Assembly (NCBI RefSeq): GCF_042944905.1
Contig: NZ_CP168496.1
Coordinates: forward strand, 1,860,001 to 1,924,000
Length of the DNA: 64,000 bases
Reading direction: 5' to 3'
Source: Psychrobacillus sp042944905
GTDB taxonomy: Bacteria > Bacillota > Bacilli > Bacillales_A > Planococcaceae
How positions within the stretch are numbered: the stretch's first letter is position 1; every line of letters begins with the position of its first letter. The translations under genes and the position numbers were made by a program. The notes under the pieces are model-generated. The model was given only the letters and a program-made list of their open reading frames with translations. It was not told the DNA's origin and ran no database searches. Of this stretch, positions 1 to 8,607 are shown piece by piece.

Positions 1-412
1 CGCGTATTTCTTCTTCACTAAACATAAAGTCCTTTTCACTAAGTTCCACTAATTGTCCTTTTAACTTAAGTTTCAGCAACTTTGACCATTTCGGTCGACT
101 TCTAGATGCAATGACAAGATGAACATGAGCTGGAAGAAACTCAATTATTTTTTCCACGATGTAATTTATATGAAACACATGATCAATGAGGTGAAAGTCA
201 TCCAAAACAATAGAAAAAGGTTCATCAATCTTAGAAAGCTCATTACTAAACAAGGAATACCACTGCGTTAATTCCTCTTCTTTTGGATACATGGAAATAA
301 TTTCTCTCACCGTCAGGTTCTCTCCAAACGTGGGAATTACTCTACGAATGCTATGTAATAAATACCGTAGAACATCATGGTTATTTATACTTATCCTATC
401 ATAACTACTATT
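1..412 (-). pseudogene. 5'-truncated fragment of a MalT/LuxR-type STAND ATPase regulator
   Basis: The minus strand is open from 412 off the window edge and encodes a piece typical of the NTPase region of MalT-like regulators: a stretch resembling the region after the Walker A motif, then a Walker B-like SIVLDDFHLID, then LPAHVHLVIASRSRPKW. An in-frame stop sits at 413-415 and the first 100 codons have no well-placed start, so the N-terminal Walker A part is missing. It reads as a decayed 5' end rather than an intact gene, although the 3' part lies outside the window. Family assignment is from motif recognition only. Confidence 0.65.
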
Positions 413-427
413 TTAATTGAATTGCAA

Positions 428-456
428 TTCAGATATATCTGGATATATGGTAAAAT
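428..456 (+). promoter_or_regulatory. possible SigA-type promoter for the acetyltransferase
   Basis: TTCAGA (428-433) and TAAAAT (451-456) are separated by 17 bp and lie about 40 bp upstream of the start codon at 498. The -35 match is weak. The spacer holds a short ATAT-rich palindrome. Confidence 0.3.
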
Positions 457-497
457 AATCGATATGAATTGTAGATAGTTAGAAAGGAGGAAATGAT

Positions 498-1040
498 ATG
501 GAATTTCCCATTTTAGAAACAAAAAGGTTGAATCTAATAGAAATTAAGGAAGAACATGTTGATCATATCTTCAATATCTTTTCAAACAAAGAAGTATTAA
601 AATACTACGGCATGTCTCCATTCACACAAAACGAACAAGCAAAAAGTATAATCAATTCCTTCTCAAAAAACTTTCAAGAGAAGCGGTCGATCCGTTGGGG
701 GATTGTACTAAAAGGAACAGGTGAATTTGTTGGTACTGTTGGATTAAACAATCTCTTGCTTTCCAGTAAACGAACGGAAATAGGGTATGACTTGTCTCCC
801 GAATATTGGAGGAAAGGGATTATTAGTGAAGCAGTAGAAACTGTTGTTCGCTATTGTTTTGATGTGCTACACCTATATCGTATTGGAGCAGTTACATTTC
901 CAGAAAATGAATCCTCTTATAAACTATTATTGAAACTAGGATTTCAGAAAGAAGGTCTTTTAAGAGGGTATATTTATCAAAATGATAAGTCAAATGATGC
1001 ATTTGTTTTTTCGTTGATCAAACCTGATTGGAAAACGTAA
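498..1040 (+). CDS. GNAT family N-acetyltransferase (RimJ/RimL type)
   Basis: This 180-residue protein has the full acetyltransferase fold of the RimJ/RimL branch, which acetylates N-terminal or side-chain amines with acetyl-CoA. The N-terminal LETKRLNLIEI strand, the EIGYDLSPEYWRKGI acetyl-CoA loop (about residues 94-108) and the NESSYKLLLKLGF segment (about 137-149) are all present. The ATG follows a strong AGAAAGGAGG site. The gene stands alone: the upstream neighbour is a decayed gene on the other strand and the downstream gene is convergent. The substrate cannot be inferred. Confidence 0.88.
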   Translation: MEFPILETKRLNLIEIKEEHVDHIFNIFSNKEVLKYYGMSPFTQNEQAKSIINSFSKNFQEKRSIRWGIVLKGTGEFVGTVGLNNLLLSSKRTEIGYDLSPEYWRKGIISEAVETVVRYCFDVLHLYRIGAVTFPENESSYKLLLKLGFQKEGLLRGYIYQNDKSNDAFVFSLIKPDWKT

Positions 1041-1049
1041 AATATTCAA

Positions 1050-1484
1050 CTACCAGTTAAAGCTTTCATCATTACTTACTTTAACTTTAAATACACTCGG
1101 ATCTAAGTCATTTTTAGCTAGGAAATCATTAAATATTTCCTTCACTTTTTCTTGTCTTTGTTCATTGGCTTCTTTATCTATGAGTACTAATTTAACTAAA
1201 ATCTCCTTTTTTGAATTGATGCCAGTAAGAATAAGATGATTATATCCTTTTTCTTTTAATCGCTGCCCAAATTGATCGTACAGTCCGCCCTTTTGCGTGA
1301 AACTATATTGAAAGTTTTGTGCTATTTGAGGTTCCTCTAGATACGGGGAACAAAGCTCTAGTACTAACTTGGTGGTTTGCGTGTATGAAAAAAGGTAGGC
1401 AAAGATCACTGAAAATAAAGCAATTCCAATTAGCCCAATTTTTCTTTTTCCCGCTTTATTCACTCCTTCACTGTTTATTCTCAT
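1050..1484 (-). CDS. single-pass membrane-anchored hypothetical protein
   Basis: The 144-residue product has a short basic N-terminus, one hydrophobic segment (about residues 16-34) and a soluble domain, most likely outside the cell, with alternating beta and alpha character. It resembles small DUF4030-like anchored proteins of Bacillus, but I cannot name a family with confidence. The ATG at 1484 has no good ribosome site; a GAAGGA lies seven codons inside, so the true start is uncertain. It converges on the acetyltransferase with a 9-bp gap. No catalytic motif is visible. Confidence 0.55.
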   Translation of the reverse strand: MRINSEGVNKAGKRKIGLIGIALFSVIFAYLFSYTQTTKLVLELCSPYLEEPQIAQNFQYSFTQKGGLYDQFGQRLKEKGYNHLILTGINSKKEILVKLVLIDKEANEQRQEKVKEIFNDFLAKNDLDPSVFKVKVSNDESFNW

Positions 1485-1699
1485 GATATGACTAAGGCGG
1501 AGAACCTATAACTAATCAAATACTTAGCTTTGAGAAAAGCGCTTCGAATAGAAAAATTTCTGACTGGATAGAGGACAATGTGAAGCAAAAATGTTCTATA
1601 TTTGAGCAAACTCTAATAAGTGACGTACACCTAGCAAATACTACAAAACGTCTTGAATGTTTTAGGGTACGAAATTTTATGTTTTCTTTCTATCAAGTC

Positions 1700-1955
1700 T
1701 GTTGATTAACCACTTTCTTACATAAAATAATTGTAAGAAAAGCGTAAAAGTCCCATTTGCACTTGTGCGTTTTCGGTTCGTTTTGGACTAAATGATCACC
1801 ACATCTTAACCCATGCCATTTTCGGGAATCTTGTTGCGGATATTTGTCCGTAGCTTCGCTACAACGTTCAAGAGAAAAATGCTTTTTTGGAAAATGAGAG
1901 AATAGCTACTGTTCTATGGAGGTTGCAAGTTCCCGAAGATACAATTTCGGGAACT
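1700..1955 (+). repeat. structured dispersed repeat, copy R1
   Basis: R1 is one of five related intergenic elements in this window. It has box A (TTTTGGACTAAATGATCACC, from 1781), box B (ATCTTGTTGCGG at 1828, ending TGTCC at 1849) and a 3' hairpin at 1928-1955 with a 10-bp stem AGTTCCCGAA/TTCGGGAACT around loop GATACAAT. It is nearly collinear with R5 (51592-51843), including an extra 5' part starting GTTGATTAACCACTTT. It lies between two minus-strand genes and faces R2. I see no credible coding frame in it. Confidence 0.8.
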
Positions 1956-2082
1956 CTACACTATTTTACCGTGCCTTCCATGCTTATTTTTGCAAAGAAA
2001 TACGACTCAAATGGAAGTACTGTGTAAGAAAGTAACACTTGCTTTAAAATCGAAAAGGTGGAAACATTTTAGAGAGGGACTG

Positions 2083-2286
2083 AGCAGCCAAAATTGCATC
2101 TTTGGATTCTTATTTATAAATAGGAAAGTGGCTATTCTTTGATTCCCAAAAGCTCTAGCTCTTGGTTTATTTGTGCCTGTAGAGAGCGACGGACGAATGA
2201 CTACCACACGATTACCGCAAAAATACGGTCGCATCCCTCCGTATCCAGAAATCTCGGTAATGGTGTAGTGATTGTTCAGTCCAAAG
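2083..2286 (-). repeat. structured dispersed repeat, copy R2 (divergent)
   Basis: Read on the minus strand, this copy has box A (CTTTGGACTGAACAATCAC, forward 2286-2262), a variable palindrome (ATTACCG ... CGGTAAT around ATACGG ... CCGTAT, 2211-2261), box B at 2212-2191 and the 28-nt hairpin at 2110-2083. That hairpin keeps the loop as GATGCAAT, but two of ten stem pairs are broken. It is inverted relative to R1, tail to tail. Short open frames over it (2007-2333) look like chance. Confidence 0.7.
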
Positions 2287-2392
2287 CAATCCAAATGCGG
2301 CTATATATCGAGTGCCTAGTGTTTTATCACTAAATTAACTAGTACTTCACTGGATACTTTTGGATAACCAACACATGTGTCTTTCTATAACA

Positions 2393-2425
2393 AAAGGACC
2401 TAATTCACAATCAATTAGGTCCTTT
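2393..2425 (-). terminator. Rho-independent terminator of acnA
   Basis: A 13-bp perfect stem (AAAGGACCTAATT/AATTAGGTCCTTT) with a 7-nt loop lies just after the acnA stop codon, and its 3' arm runs into CCTTTTG on the minus strand. Confidence 0.85.
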
Positions 2426-2434
2426 CTCATTTAA

Positions 2435-5143
2435 TTATGCTTCAAGCATTTTATTACGTAGTACCATTTGAAGGATACCACCGTGACGGTAGTAGTCAAC
2501 TTCTACTTCTGAATCGAAACGAGCAAGCACATTGAATTGTTTTACAGAACCATCTTCCGCTTTTGCTGTTACTTGTAGAATATCACGAGGTTTTACACCT
2601 TCTGCAATATTGATACTAATTTCTTCTTTGCCAGTTAAGCCTAGAGACTCAGCATTTTCACCTGGTAAGAAATTAAGTGGTAAAACGCCCATCATTACTA
2701 GGTTAGAACGATGAATACGTTCATAGCTTTCTGTAATTACGGCTTTAATACCTAAAAGGTTTGTTCCTTTTGCTGCCCAGTCACGTGATGATCCCATTCC
2801 GTAATCTTTCCCACCAATTACTACTAAACCAGTACCTTGTTCTTGATACTTCATAGCTGCATCGTAGATAGACATAATTTCGCCAGTTGGCCAGTAAGTA
2901 GTGTATCCACCCTCTGTACCAGGAGCAACTTGGTTACGGATACGGATGTTTGCGAATGTTCCGCGCATCATTACTTCATGGTTACCACGACGAGAACCAT
3001 AAGAGTTGAAGTCACGCACTTCTACACCGTTTTCGCGCAAGTATTTACCTGCAGGTGTATCTTTACCAATTGCACCAGCTGGTGAAATATGGTCTGTTGT
3101 GATAGAATCACCGAATTTCGCTACGATACGAAGTCCAGCAAGTGTTTGAATATCACCAGGTTCTTTCGATAATCCTTGGAAGAATGGTGGGTTTTGAATG
3201 TAAGTTGATTTGTCATCAAATGAGTAAAGAGACTCAGTTGAAGTTTCAATTGCATTCCATGCTTCGTTTTCGTCGAATACGCGTGCATATTCTTTTTGGA
3301 ATAATTCACGTGTAACAACTGTTGAAAGCACTTTGTTTACTTCTTCTGTAGATGGCCAAATATCTGCAAAGAATACTTCATTGCCATCTTTGTCTTTACC
3401 GAAAGAGTCTTTTTGTAAATCGATGTCTACAGTTCCAGCTAGTGCGTAAGCAACCACAAGTGGTGGTGAAGCCAAGTAGTTAGCTTTTACAAGTGGATGT
3501 ACACGACCTTCAAAGTTACGGTTACCAGAAAGAACAGAAGTTACGAATAAATCTTCGTCAATAATTGCTTTTTCAATTTCAGGTAATAAAGGACCTGAGT
3601 TACCGATACAAGTTGTACAACCGTAACCAACTGTATTGAAACCAATTTGATCTAAATATTGATCTAGACCTGAATCTTGTAAATAACCTGTTACTACCTT
3701 AGAACCAGGTGCTAAAGATGTTTTTACGTATGCAGGAACTGTTAATCCTTTTTCTACTGCTTTTTTCGCAACTAAACCAGCTGCTAACATAACGTATGGG
3801 TTAGATGTGTTTGTACAAGATGTAATAGCAGCGATTGCTACTGCACCTGTTGGAATTGTCACATCCCCATCTGCAAATTTTGCAGTTGCCGTTTTATCAA
3901 ATTCTTTTTCAGATAAACCGAAACCTTGTGTCCCTTGAGGAGCAACTACTGCTTCATGGTAACGAGCTTTCATATCCGTTAGTGGAATTAAATCTTGTGG
4001 ACGTTTTGGTCCAGAAAGGTTTGCTTCGATATCAGCTAAGTTAATTTCGATTACATCTGTATAAACAGGTTCTAAAGTTGGGTCAAAGAACATGTCATTT
4101 GCTTTTAAATAAGCTTCTACTACTGCAATATGTTCTTCATCACGTCCAGTTAAACGTAAGTAATTAAGCGACTCTTCATCAATTGCGAAGTAACCGCAAG
4201 TTGCACCATATTCAGGAGCCATATTCGCAATTGTTGCACGGTCAGCTAGCGGTAGTTTAGATACGCCAAGACCGAAGAACTCAACAAATTTACCAACTAC
4301 GCCACGTTGACGTAATACTTGCGTTACTTTAAGTGCTAAGTCAGTTGCAGTTGTTCCATTTGGAAGATCCCCAACTAATTTAACCCCGATAACTTCAGGA
4401 ATTGGGAAGTATGAAGGTTGGCCAAGCATACCAGCTTCTGCTTCGATACCACCTACACCCCACCCTAGAACACCAAGACCATTGATCATTGTTGTATGTG
4501 AGTCAGTACCTACTACTGAGTCAGGAAATGCCTCTAAAACTCCTTCAGCACTTTCGTTCACATGTACGATTGGAGCTAAATACTCTAAATTAACTTGGTG
4601 AACGATACCAGTTGCTGGAGGTACAGCACGGAAATTATCGTAAGATGTTTGAGCCCATTTTAAGAAATTATAGCGCTCTGCATTACGTTCAAACTCAAGG
4701 TCCATATTTGCTTTTAAAGCAGTAGAAGAACCATATTTATCTACTTGTACAGAGTGATCGATTACTAGATCAACTGGTATAGCTGGGTTGATTTTGTCTG
4801 GATTTCCGCCCATTTCATTCATTGCTGAACGTAACGATGCTAAATCAACTACTACCGGAACACCTGTAAAATCTTGTAGTACAACGCGTGAAGGTTTGAA
4901 TGGAACTTCTGCTTCTGTATCCGCGTCTTTACCCCATTTTGCAAGTTGGTTTACATGATCTTCTTTAATTACATAGCCATCATATTGACGTAAAACTGAT
5001 TCTAATAATACTTTAATTGAATAAGGAAGGCGTGATACATTTGCGATACCAGCTTCTTCTATCGCTGCTAATCGGTAGTAATTATACTCTTTACCATTTA
5101 GCGAAAAAGAAGTACGGCTGTTGTGTAAGTTACTTTTTGCCAT
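2435..5143 (-). CDS. acnA: aconitate hydratase AcnA
   Basis: The 902-residue enzyme isomerises citrate and isocitrate in the TCA cycle, and in Bacillus also binds RNA when iron is low. It is full length for the AcnA/IRP family. Iron-sulfur cluster cysteines are seen in SCTNTSNP and in GCTTCIGNSGPL. The conserved VVGTDSHTTMINGLGV, the swivel-domain FNSYGSRRGNHEVMMRG and the GKDYGMGSSRDWAAKG motif are also present. The start has a TAGGAGGAA site. It is monocistronic with its own terminator. The nearby yneK-ccdC-yneI-ccdA genes match the B. subtilis citB neighbourhood. Confidence 0.97.
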   Translation of the reverse strand: MAKSNLHNSRTSFSLNGKEYNYYRLAAIEEAGIANVSRLPYSIKVLLESVLRQYDGYVIKEDHVNQLAKWGKDADTEAEVPFKPSRVVLQDFTGVPVVVDLASLRSAMNEMGGNPDKINPAIPVDLVIDHSVQVDKYGSSTALKANMDLEFERNAERYNFLKWAQTSYDNFRAVPPATGIVHQVNLEYLAPIVHVNESAEGVLEAFPDSVVGTDSHTTMINGLGVLGWGVGGIEAEAGMLGQPSYFPIPEVIGVKLVGDLPNGTTATDLALKVTQVLRQRGVVGKFVEFFGLGVSKLPLADRATIANMAPEYGATCGYFAIDEESLNYLRLTGRDEEHIAVVEAYLKANDMFFDPTLEPVYTDVIEINLADIEANLSGPKRPQDLIPLTDMKARYHEAVVAPQGTQGFGLSEKEFDKTATAKFADGDVTIPTGAVAIAAITSCTNTSNPYVMLAAGLVAKKAVEKGLTVPAYVKTSLAPGSKVVTGYLQDSGLDQYLDQIGFNTVGYGCTTCIGNSGPLLPEIEKAIIDEDLFVTSVLSGNRNFEGRVHPLVKANYLASPPLVVAYALAGTVDIDLQKDSFGKDKDGNEVFFADIWPSTEEVNKVLSTVVTRELFQKEYARVFDENEAWNAIETSTESLYSFDDKSTYIQNPPFFQGLSKEPGDIQTLAGLRIVAKFGDSITTDHISPAGAIGKDTPAGKYLRENGVEVRDFNSYGSRRGNHEVMMRGTFANIRIRNQVAPGTEGGYTTYWPTGEIMSIYDAAMKYQEQGTGLVVIGGKDYGMGSSRDWAAKGTNLLGIKAVITESYERIHRSNLVMMGVLPLNFLPGENAESLGLTGKEEISINIAEGVKPRDILQVTAKAEDGSVKQFNVLARFDSEVEVDYYRHGGILQMVLRNKMLEA

Positions 5144-5203
5144 TTGTGTTCCTCCTAATGTCTATTGAAAAGGCTCTTTTCTAGTGACTTTTCTCCATTA
5201 ACT

Positions 5204-5232
5204 ATCATACTTGAATAGAGTTGATAAGTAAA
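5204..5232 (-). promoter_or_regulatory. probable acnA promoter
   Basis: On the minus strand TTTACT (5232-5227) and TATGAT (5209-5204) are spaced 17 bp apart, about 60 bp upstream of the acnA ATG. The match is moderate. I could not pick out a CcpC or CodY operator with confidence. Confidence 0.4.
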
Positions 5233-5259
5233 TTACATTAAAATTATTATAAGTAATAA

Positions 5260-5763
5260 CTATTTCTTATGACCTTTTATTATTTCGATCGTTTTTTCTA
5301 ATTGCTTTCGATGTCTTTTTTCATGAAGTCCTACGAATGGAAACCATTGGATTAGTGGAACTTGTCCGAAAAGAGGATGTTTTAAAGATTTATTTTTTAA
5401 TGTTTCTTTATCGGTAGATTGGTAAACAGAAAGAAGTTCCATTCGTGCTTGGTGAAGCGCGGCTTTCATTTCTTCTTTTGTTTGAAACTCTTCTGAAGGT
5501 TCAGTATGTGTAGGTGCCTTCACTTTAATAACTCTCAATGTAGTTAATTGTATAGGCTTTTTCTTTGCTTTAGGGCTTTCTGGATTTGCTAATTGTTGTT
5601 TAATACCTTTTGTTATTGTTTTTTCCATCTTAATAAGATGATCCATTATCTCTTTTGGAGACCAAGCATCTTCTTTAGTCTTTCGATTAAACTGTTCGTC
5701 GGTAATATAGTCTAATTGTTTATAAAGTGATGCTCGGATTTCGTTATTTTTTTCTATAAACAT
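5260..5763 (-). CDS. DinB-like superfamily protein
   Basis: This 167-residue protein fits the four-helix DinB/YfiT fold, whose members bind a divalent metal through three histidines and include bacillithiol-dependent transferases. The AWSPKEIMDHLIKME segment provides the first histidine, and GLHEKRHRKQLEKT near the C-terminus provides the other two. A lysine/proline-rich linker (about residues 62-85) is unusual. It lies upstream of acnA but is probably a separate unit. Three other DinB-fold genes occur in the window (31874, 34695, 37028). The substrate is unknown. Confidence 0.8.
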   Translation of the reverse strand: MFIEKNNEIRASLYKQLDYITDEQFNRKTKEDAWSPKEIMDHLIKMEKTITKGIKQQLANPESPKAKKKPIQLTTLRVIKVKAPTHTEPSEEFQTKEEMKAALHQARMELLSVYQSTDKETLKNKSLKHPLFGQVPLIQWFPFVGLHEKRHRKQLEKTIEIIKGHKK

Positions 5764-5863
5764 TCAATTCCTCCATTATTATATTCTTTTCAAGTATTTA
5801 CACAATTAAATACCCCTCTTATGAATATACAATCATTGCATCCTGTCTTCTCTATTTTTAGAG

Positions 5864-6085
5864 TGTTTTGGACGAAACATTAGCTACACTATCACCGGGG
5901 GAATTTTTGTGGATTGAGAAGTGACTGTGTCACTTCTCAATCCACTTTTTCGGTAATCTTGTGGCGGTTGATTGTCCTTCGCCCTCTTGAATTAAGTAGA
6001 GACAAGGTGCGAAAAGTTTGGTTAATGAGAGATTAGATTCTTTCCTATTCTTTTAAAAGCGGGCGAAGATACATTTTCGTCCGCT
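5864..6085 (+). repeat. structured dispersed repeat, copy R3
   Basis: This copy has box A (TTTTGGACGAAACATTAGC, from 5866), a perfect 17-bp palindrome with a 3-nt loop (5909-5945), box B (ATCTTGTGGCGG at 5956 ending TGTCC at 5977) and the 28-nt hairpin at 6058-6085 (stem AGCGGGCGAA/TTCGTCCGCT with one G-U pair, loop GATACATT). It lies in the 640-bp space between two minus-strand genes and is otherwise non-coding. Confidence 0.78.
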
Positions 6086-6358
6086 CAGGGCTTCTTTATC
6101 AATGAATACTATCTATTTTTCTCTAGTACCACCTACTCTAATCATGCACCAACGGATTCATGTATACTGTGGACGGTAAAAGTAAAAATTAATCAAGATC
6201 ATTCCCTTGTAATAGGCACAACTTTTAAACACTAACCAGAGTGCCTCTACATCTAGAATTTACCTTGCAACTAATTTCCTCTATTTTCCTCTTTCTATCT
6301 ATTATTCGGAGATGTTAAAAAATCTTATACAGAATGCAGGAAAAGTGAATAAACAAAC

Positions 6359-6398
6359 AAAAGGTTTCAGGGAATGTTGAATATTCCCGAAACCTTTT
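6359..6398 (-). terminator. terminator of the 35-residue ORF, usable in both directions
   Basis: Arms AAAAGGTTTC and GAAACCTTTT flank an inner GGGAAT/ATTCCC stem, with a T-run on both sides. It directly follows the stop of the small minus-strand ORF at 6403-6510, which supports that ORF being expressed. Confidence 0.75.
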
Positions 6399-6402
6399 GT
6401 TT

Positions 6403-6510
6403 TTAATGTATAGAAAACATATCAGCTGCCAAATTCACGATAAATATTGTATGAAGAATGACAAACCATAACCCTTGTTTATTTAACTTTCTAGTTTTTT
6501 GAATGTCCAT
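6403..6510 (-). CDS. 35-residue small membrane protein
   Basis: The ORF starts MDIQKTRKLNKQGLWFVILH and ends NLAADMFSIH. It has a basic N-terminal segment followed by one hydrophobic helix (about residues 14-32). A GGGAGTGGAG site lies 3-4 nt before the ATG, and a clear terminator follows the stop, so it looks like an independent gene missed by length cut-offs. No family is recognised. A regulatory or stress-linked small membrane protein is only a guess. Confidence 0.6.
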   Translation of the reverse strand: MDIQKTRKLNKQGLWFVILHTIFIVNLAADMFSIH

Positions 6511-6650
6511 ATTCTCCACTCCCTTTTTTTTCAATTATAATACTTTTTAAGTAAAAAAGCAAAATGTTTTGAATATTTTTTTAAATTATTTTATAGCTTT
6601 ATTTTTTAATTAATTCATAATAAAAGAAAAAGTAAAGGTGTTGTTTTAAT

Positions 6651-7199
6651 GTGAGAAAAGTATTAGTAGTAGTGGATTATACTGTAGATTTCGTTGCGGA
6701 AAATGGGGCATTAACATGCGGCAAACCTGGTCAAGAAATAGAGGGTGCAATTGTTCGATTAACGAATGAATTTATTGCTAATAACGATTTAGTAGTTTTT
6801 CCCGTCGATTTACATGAACAGACCAATCAGTTTCATCCTGAAACAAAACTTTTCCCTCCTCATAATATTCGTAATTCGCCAGGACGTGAATTATATGGAG
6901 AGCTTAAATCAGTATATGAAAGCAATAAGGAAAGAATTATATGGATGGATAAAACACGCTACAGCTCTTTTGCGGGTACAAATTTACTACAGCTGTTAAG
7001 AGAACGGAATATAGAGGAAGTTCATATAGTTGGTGTTTGTACAGATATTTGCGTGCTCCATACTGCAGTCGATGCCTATAACTTGGGTTTTTCGATTGTT
7101 GTTCATGAGGATGCTGTAGCCAGCTTTAATGAAGTAGGACATAAATGGGCTTTAGATCATTTTAAAAATACGCTAGGTGCAAATGTTCTAATAAAATAA
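6651..7199 (+). CDS. pncA: nicotinamidase (isochorismatase superfamily)
   Basis: The 182-residue enzyme hydrolyses nicotinamide to nicotinate for NAD recycling. Catalytic residues are visible: Asp9 (VVVDYTVDF), Lys101 (DKTRYSSFAGT) and Cys134 (GVCTDICVLH). The metal site is D53-x-H55 with H62 (VDLHEQTNQFHPET). The sequence follows the B. subtilis PncA/YueJ pattern through the C-terminal GHKWALDHFKN. Translation starts at GTG 6651 behind AAAGGTG; no ATG is available. It is a single gene. Confidence 0.9.
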   Translation: MRKVLVVVDYTVDFVAENGALTCGKPGQEIEGAIVRLTNEFIANNDLVVFPVDLHEQTNQFHPETKLFPPHNIRNSPGRELYGELKSVYESNKERIIWMDKTRYSSFAGTNLLQLLRERNIEEVHIVGVCTDICVLHTAVDAYNLGFSIVVHEDAVASFNEVGHKWALDHFKNTLGANVLIK

Positions 7200-7279
7200 T
7201 TTTATTATGTTTAGCATTTCTCCATAATGGTTATATAAAGAGTGTTACTAATTAAAACATATTAAAGGAGTTGGATTTA

Positions 7280-7528
7280 ATGGGATTTATTCTATATTTA
7301 ATTATTGGCGGTATTATTGGATGGTTAGCAGGTTTAATTTTAGGTAGAGACATTCCAGGTGGAATTATAGGTAACATCATTGCTGGTATTATTGGTGCTT
7401 GGATTGGTGGATTAATCTTCTCGGATATGGGTCCAGTTATTTGGGGAATGGCAATTATTCCTGCTTTAATTGGTGCGATTATTTTAGTAGCTATTTTAAG
7501 TCTAATCTTAAAATCTATGCATAAGTAA
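7280..7528 (+). CDS. GlsB/YeaQ/YmgE family membrane protein
   Basis: The 82-residue product is almost wholly hydrophobic, with three glycine-rich transmembrane segments (GFILYLIIGGIIGWLAGLI, NIIAGIIGAWIGG and a C-terminal helix), as in transglycosylase-associated/GlsB stress proteins. I chose ATG 7280 because AAAGGAG lies 9 nt upstream; a TTG three codons earlier overlaps that site. Its terminator is shared with the convergent transglycosylase gene. Confidence 0.85.
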   Translation: MGFILYLIIGGIIGWLAGLILGRDIPGGIIGNIIAGIIGAWIGGLIFSDMGPVIWGMAIIPALIGAIILVAILSLILKSMHK

Positions 7529-7533
7529 TGATC

Positions 7534-7566
7534 AAAAGGCTGGACCATTAGAGTCCAGCCTTTTTT
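7534..7566. terminator. bidirectional terminator overlapping a coding end
   Basis: A 12-bp stem AAAAGGCTGGAC/GTCCAGCCTTTT with T-runs on both strands serves both convergent genes. Its right arm encodes the last residues (KKAGL, stop) of the transglycosylase gene. Confidence 0.85.
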
Positions 7567-8228
7567 ATAGAAGCTGCTTGTATTTCACTTAACTGACTTT
7601 CATACAAATGATAAAAATGAAGCACATCCTCCACATATTTTTCGCTATGATTATAATGAAAAATTGCTTTTTCTATCTCTCCATTTGCTGCCCCACTTGC
7701 CGCTAAATAATTAGCTGCACTAAAGATTGCATCTTCTAAATCATAGGGATCTGCTTTTCCGTCTCCGTTAGCATCTACCCCATAACCGCCATATTTAGCG
7801 ATTATTTCGGGATTAGTTTTATCCTTCTCTGGTATATCCCCTTTGCCTAAACCACTACAACTAGGATGGGACCAACCTACAAATGTACAAGGCATAAACT
7901 GCATATGCCCTTCTGCTCCAAATGGAGAAAGTAATGGATCCATCGTGGAAAATTTTGTTTCGATACGGTGATGTGCAGCAAGTAGAGTCCAAGGCACGCC
8001 ATATTTTTCCGCTGCTTTTTTATATATAGGAATGTATTCATTTGGAACATCTAATTTCTTCCCATTCGGTCCTTGTTGAATGGATTCTGCCCATTCTTGA
8101 ACCTTTGGTATTTTCTGAAGCTCATGCCACCCAATGATTGCTAAAATATAAATAGTAATCGTAAGAGGAAGAAGTAAGATAATGGTCCATAATTTAACTT
8201 TATAAGACGTTTTCTTTTTTTGTTTCAT
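7548..8228 (-). CDS. lytic transglycosylase domain protein, membrane anchored
   Basis: The 226-residue protein has one N-terminal transmembrane helix (about residues 12-33) and an extracytoplasmic SLT-like lysozyme-fold domain expected to cleave peptidoglycan. The likely catalytic acid is Glu90 in LLAAHHRIETKFS. The downstream GHMQFMPCTFVGW and DPYDLEDAIFSAANYLAASG segments match MltB-type transglycosylases. A DANGDGKADPYD loop could bind calcium. Two cysteines (CTFVGWSHPSC) could form a disulfide outside the cell. It is a single gene. Confidence 0.85.
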   Translation of the reverse strand: MKQKKKTSYKVKLWTIILLLPLTITIYILAIIGWHELQKIPKVQEWAESIQQGPNGKKLDVPNEYIPIYKKAAEKYGVPWTLLAAHHRIETKFSTMDPLLSPFGAEGHMQFMPCTFVGWSHPSCSGLGKGDIPEKDKTNPEIIAKYGGYGVDANGDGKADPYDLEDAIFSAANYLAASGAANGEIEKAIFHYNHSEKYVEDVLHFYHLYESQLSEIQAASIKKAGL

Positions 8229-8577
8229 CTTTCCTTCACCTACTCCATAAATTACTTTTTATATTCTAAAAGCATTGACATTTTTGTTGCTAATTAATCG
8301 ATTGGATATTCATTCCAATATAAAGCGCGGCTAACATGACCATATGAGTAAGTGAACATAAATAATAAATGAACCTTCTTTTTATAAAACAGTTAAATTC
8401 GCCAATATGTTCTTATAAACAAAATTTTACCTCAATTATCTTCTAGGAAAACAATAGCATAAAATCACTTTAAACTATAGTCTGAAAAAAAGAATGCGTC
8501 AGCTGGCTATGAAATAAAAAGGAAGAGGCAAGCAACTTTTAAGTGCACCTTGTAAATACTGTTTCTAAATAAGTAAA
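8229..8577. other. intergenic region with no recognised feature
   Basis: About 350 bp of AT-rich sequence between the transglycosylase start and the SCO terminator. I see no conserved ORF, hairpin or repeat. Confidence 0.5.
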
Positions 8578-8605
8578 AAACAACCTATCGTGGGATAGGT
8601 TGTTT
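8578..8605 (-). terminator. terminator of the SCO gene
   Basis: A 12-bp perfect stem (AAACAACCTATC/GATAGGTTGTTT) immediately follows the SCO stop codon, with a T-rich 3' side on the minus strand. Confidence 0.8.
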
Positions 8606-8607
8606 CG

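Noticed and set aside
2007..2333. Short ORFs on both strands around 2.0-2.3 kb
   Set aside because: They run across repeat R2 and its palindromes, have no ribosome sites and no family resemblance.
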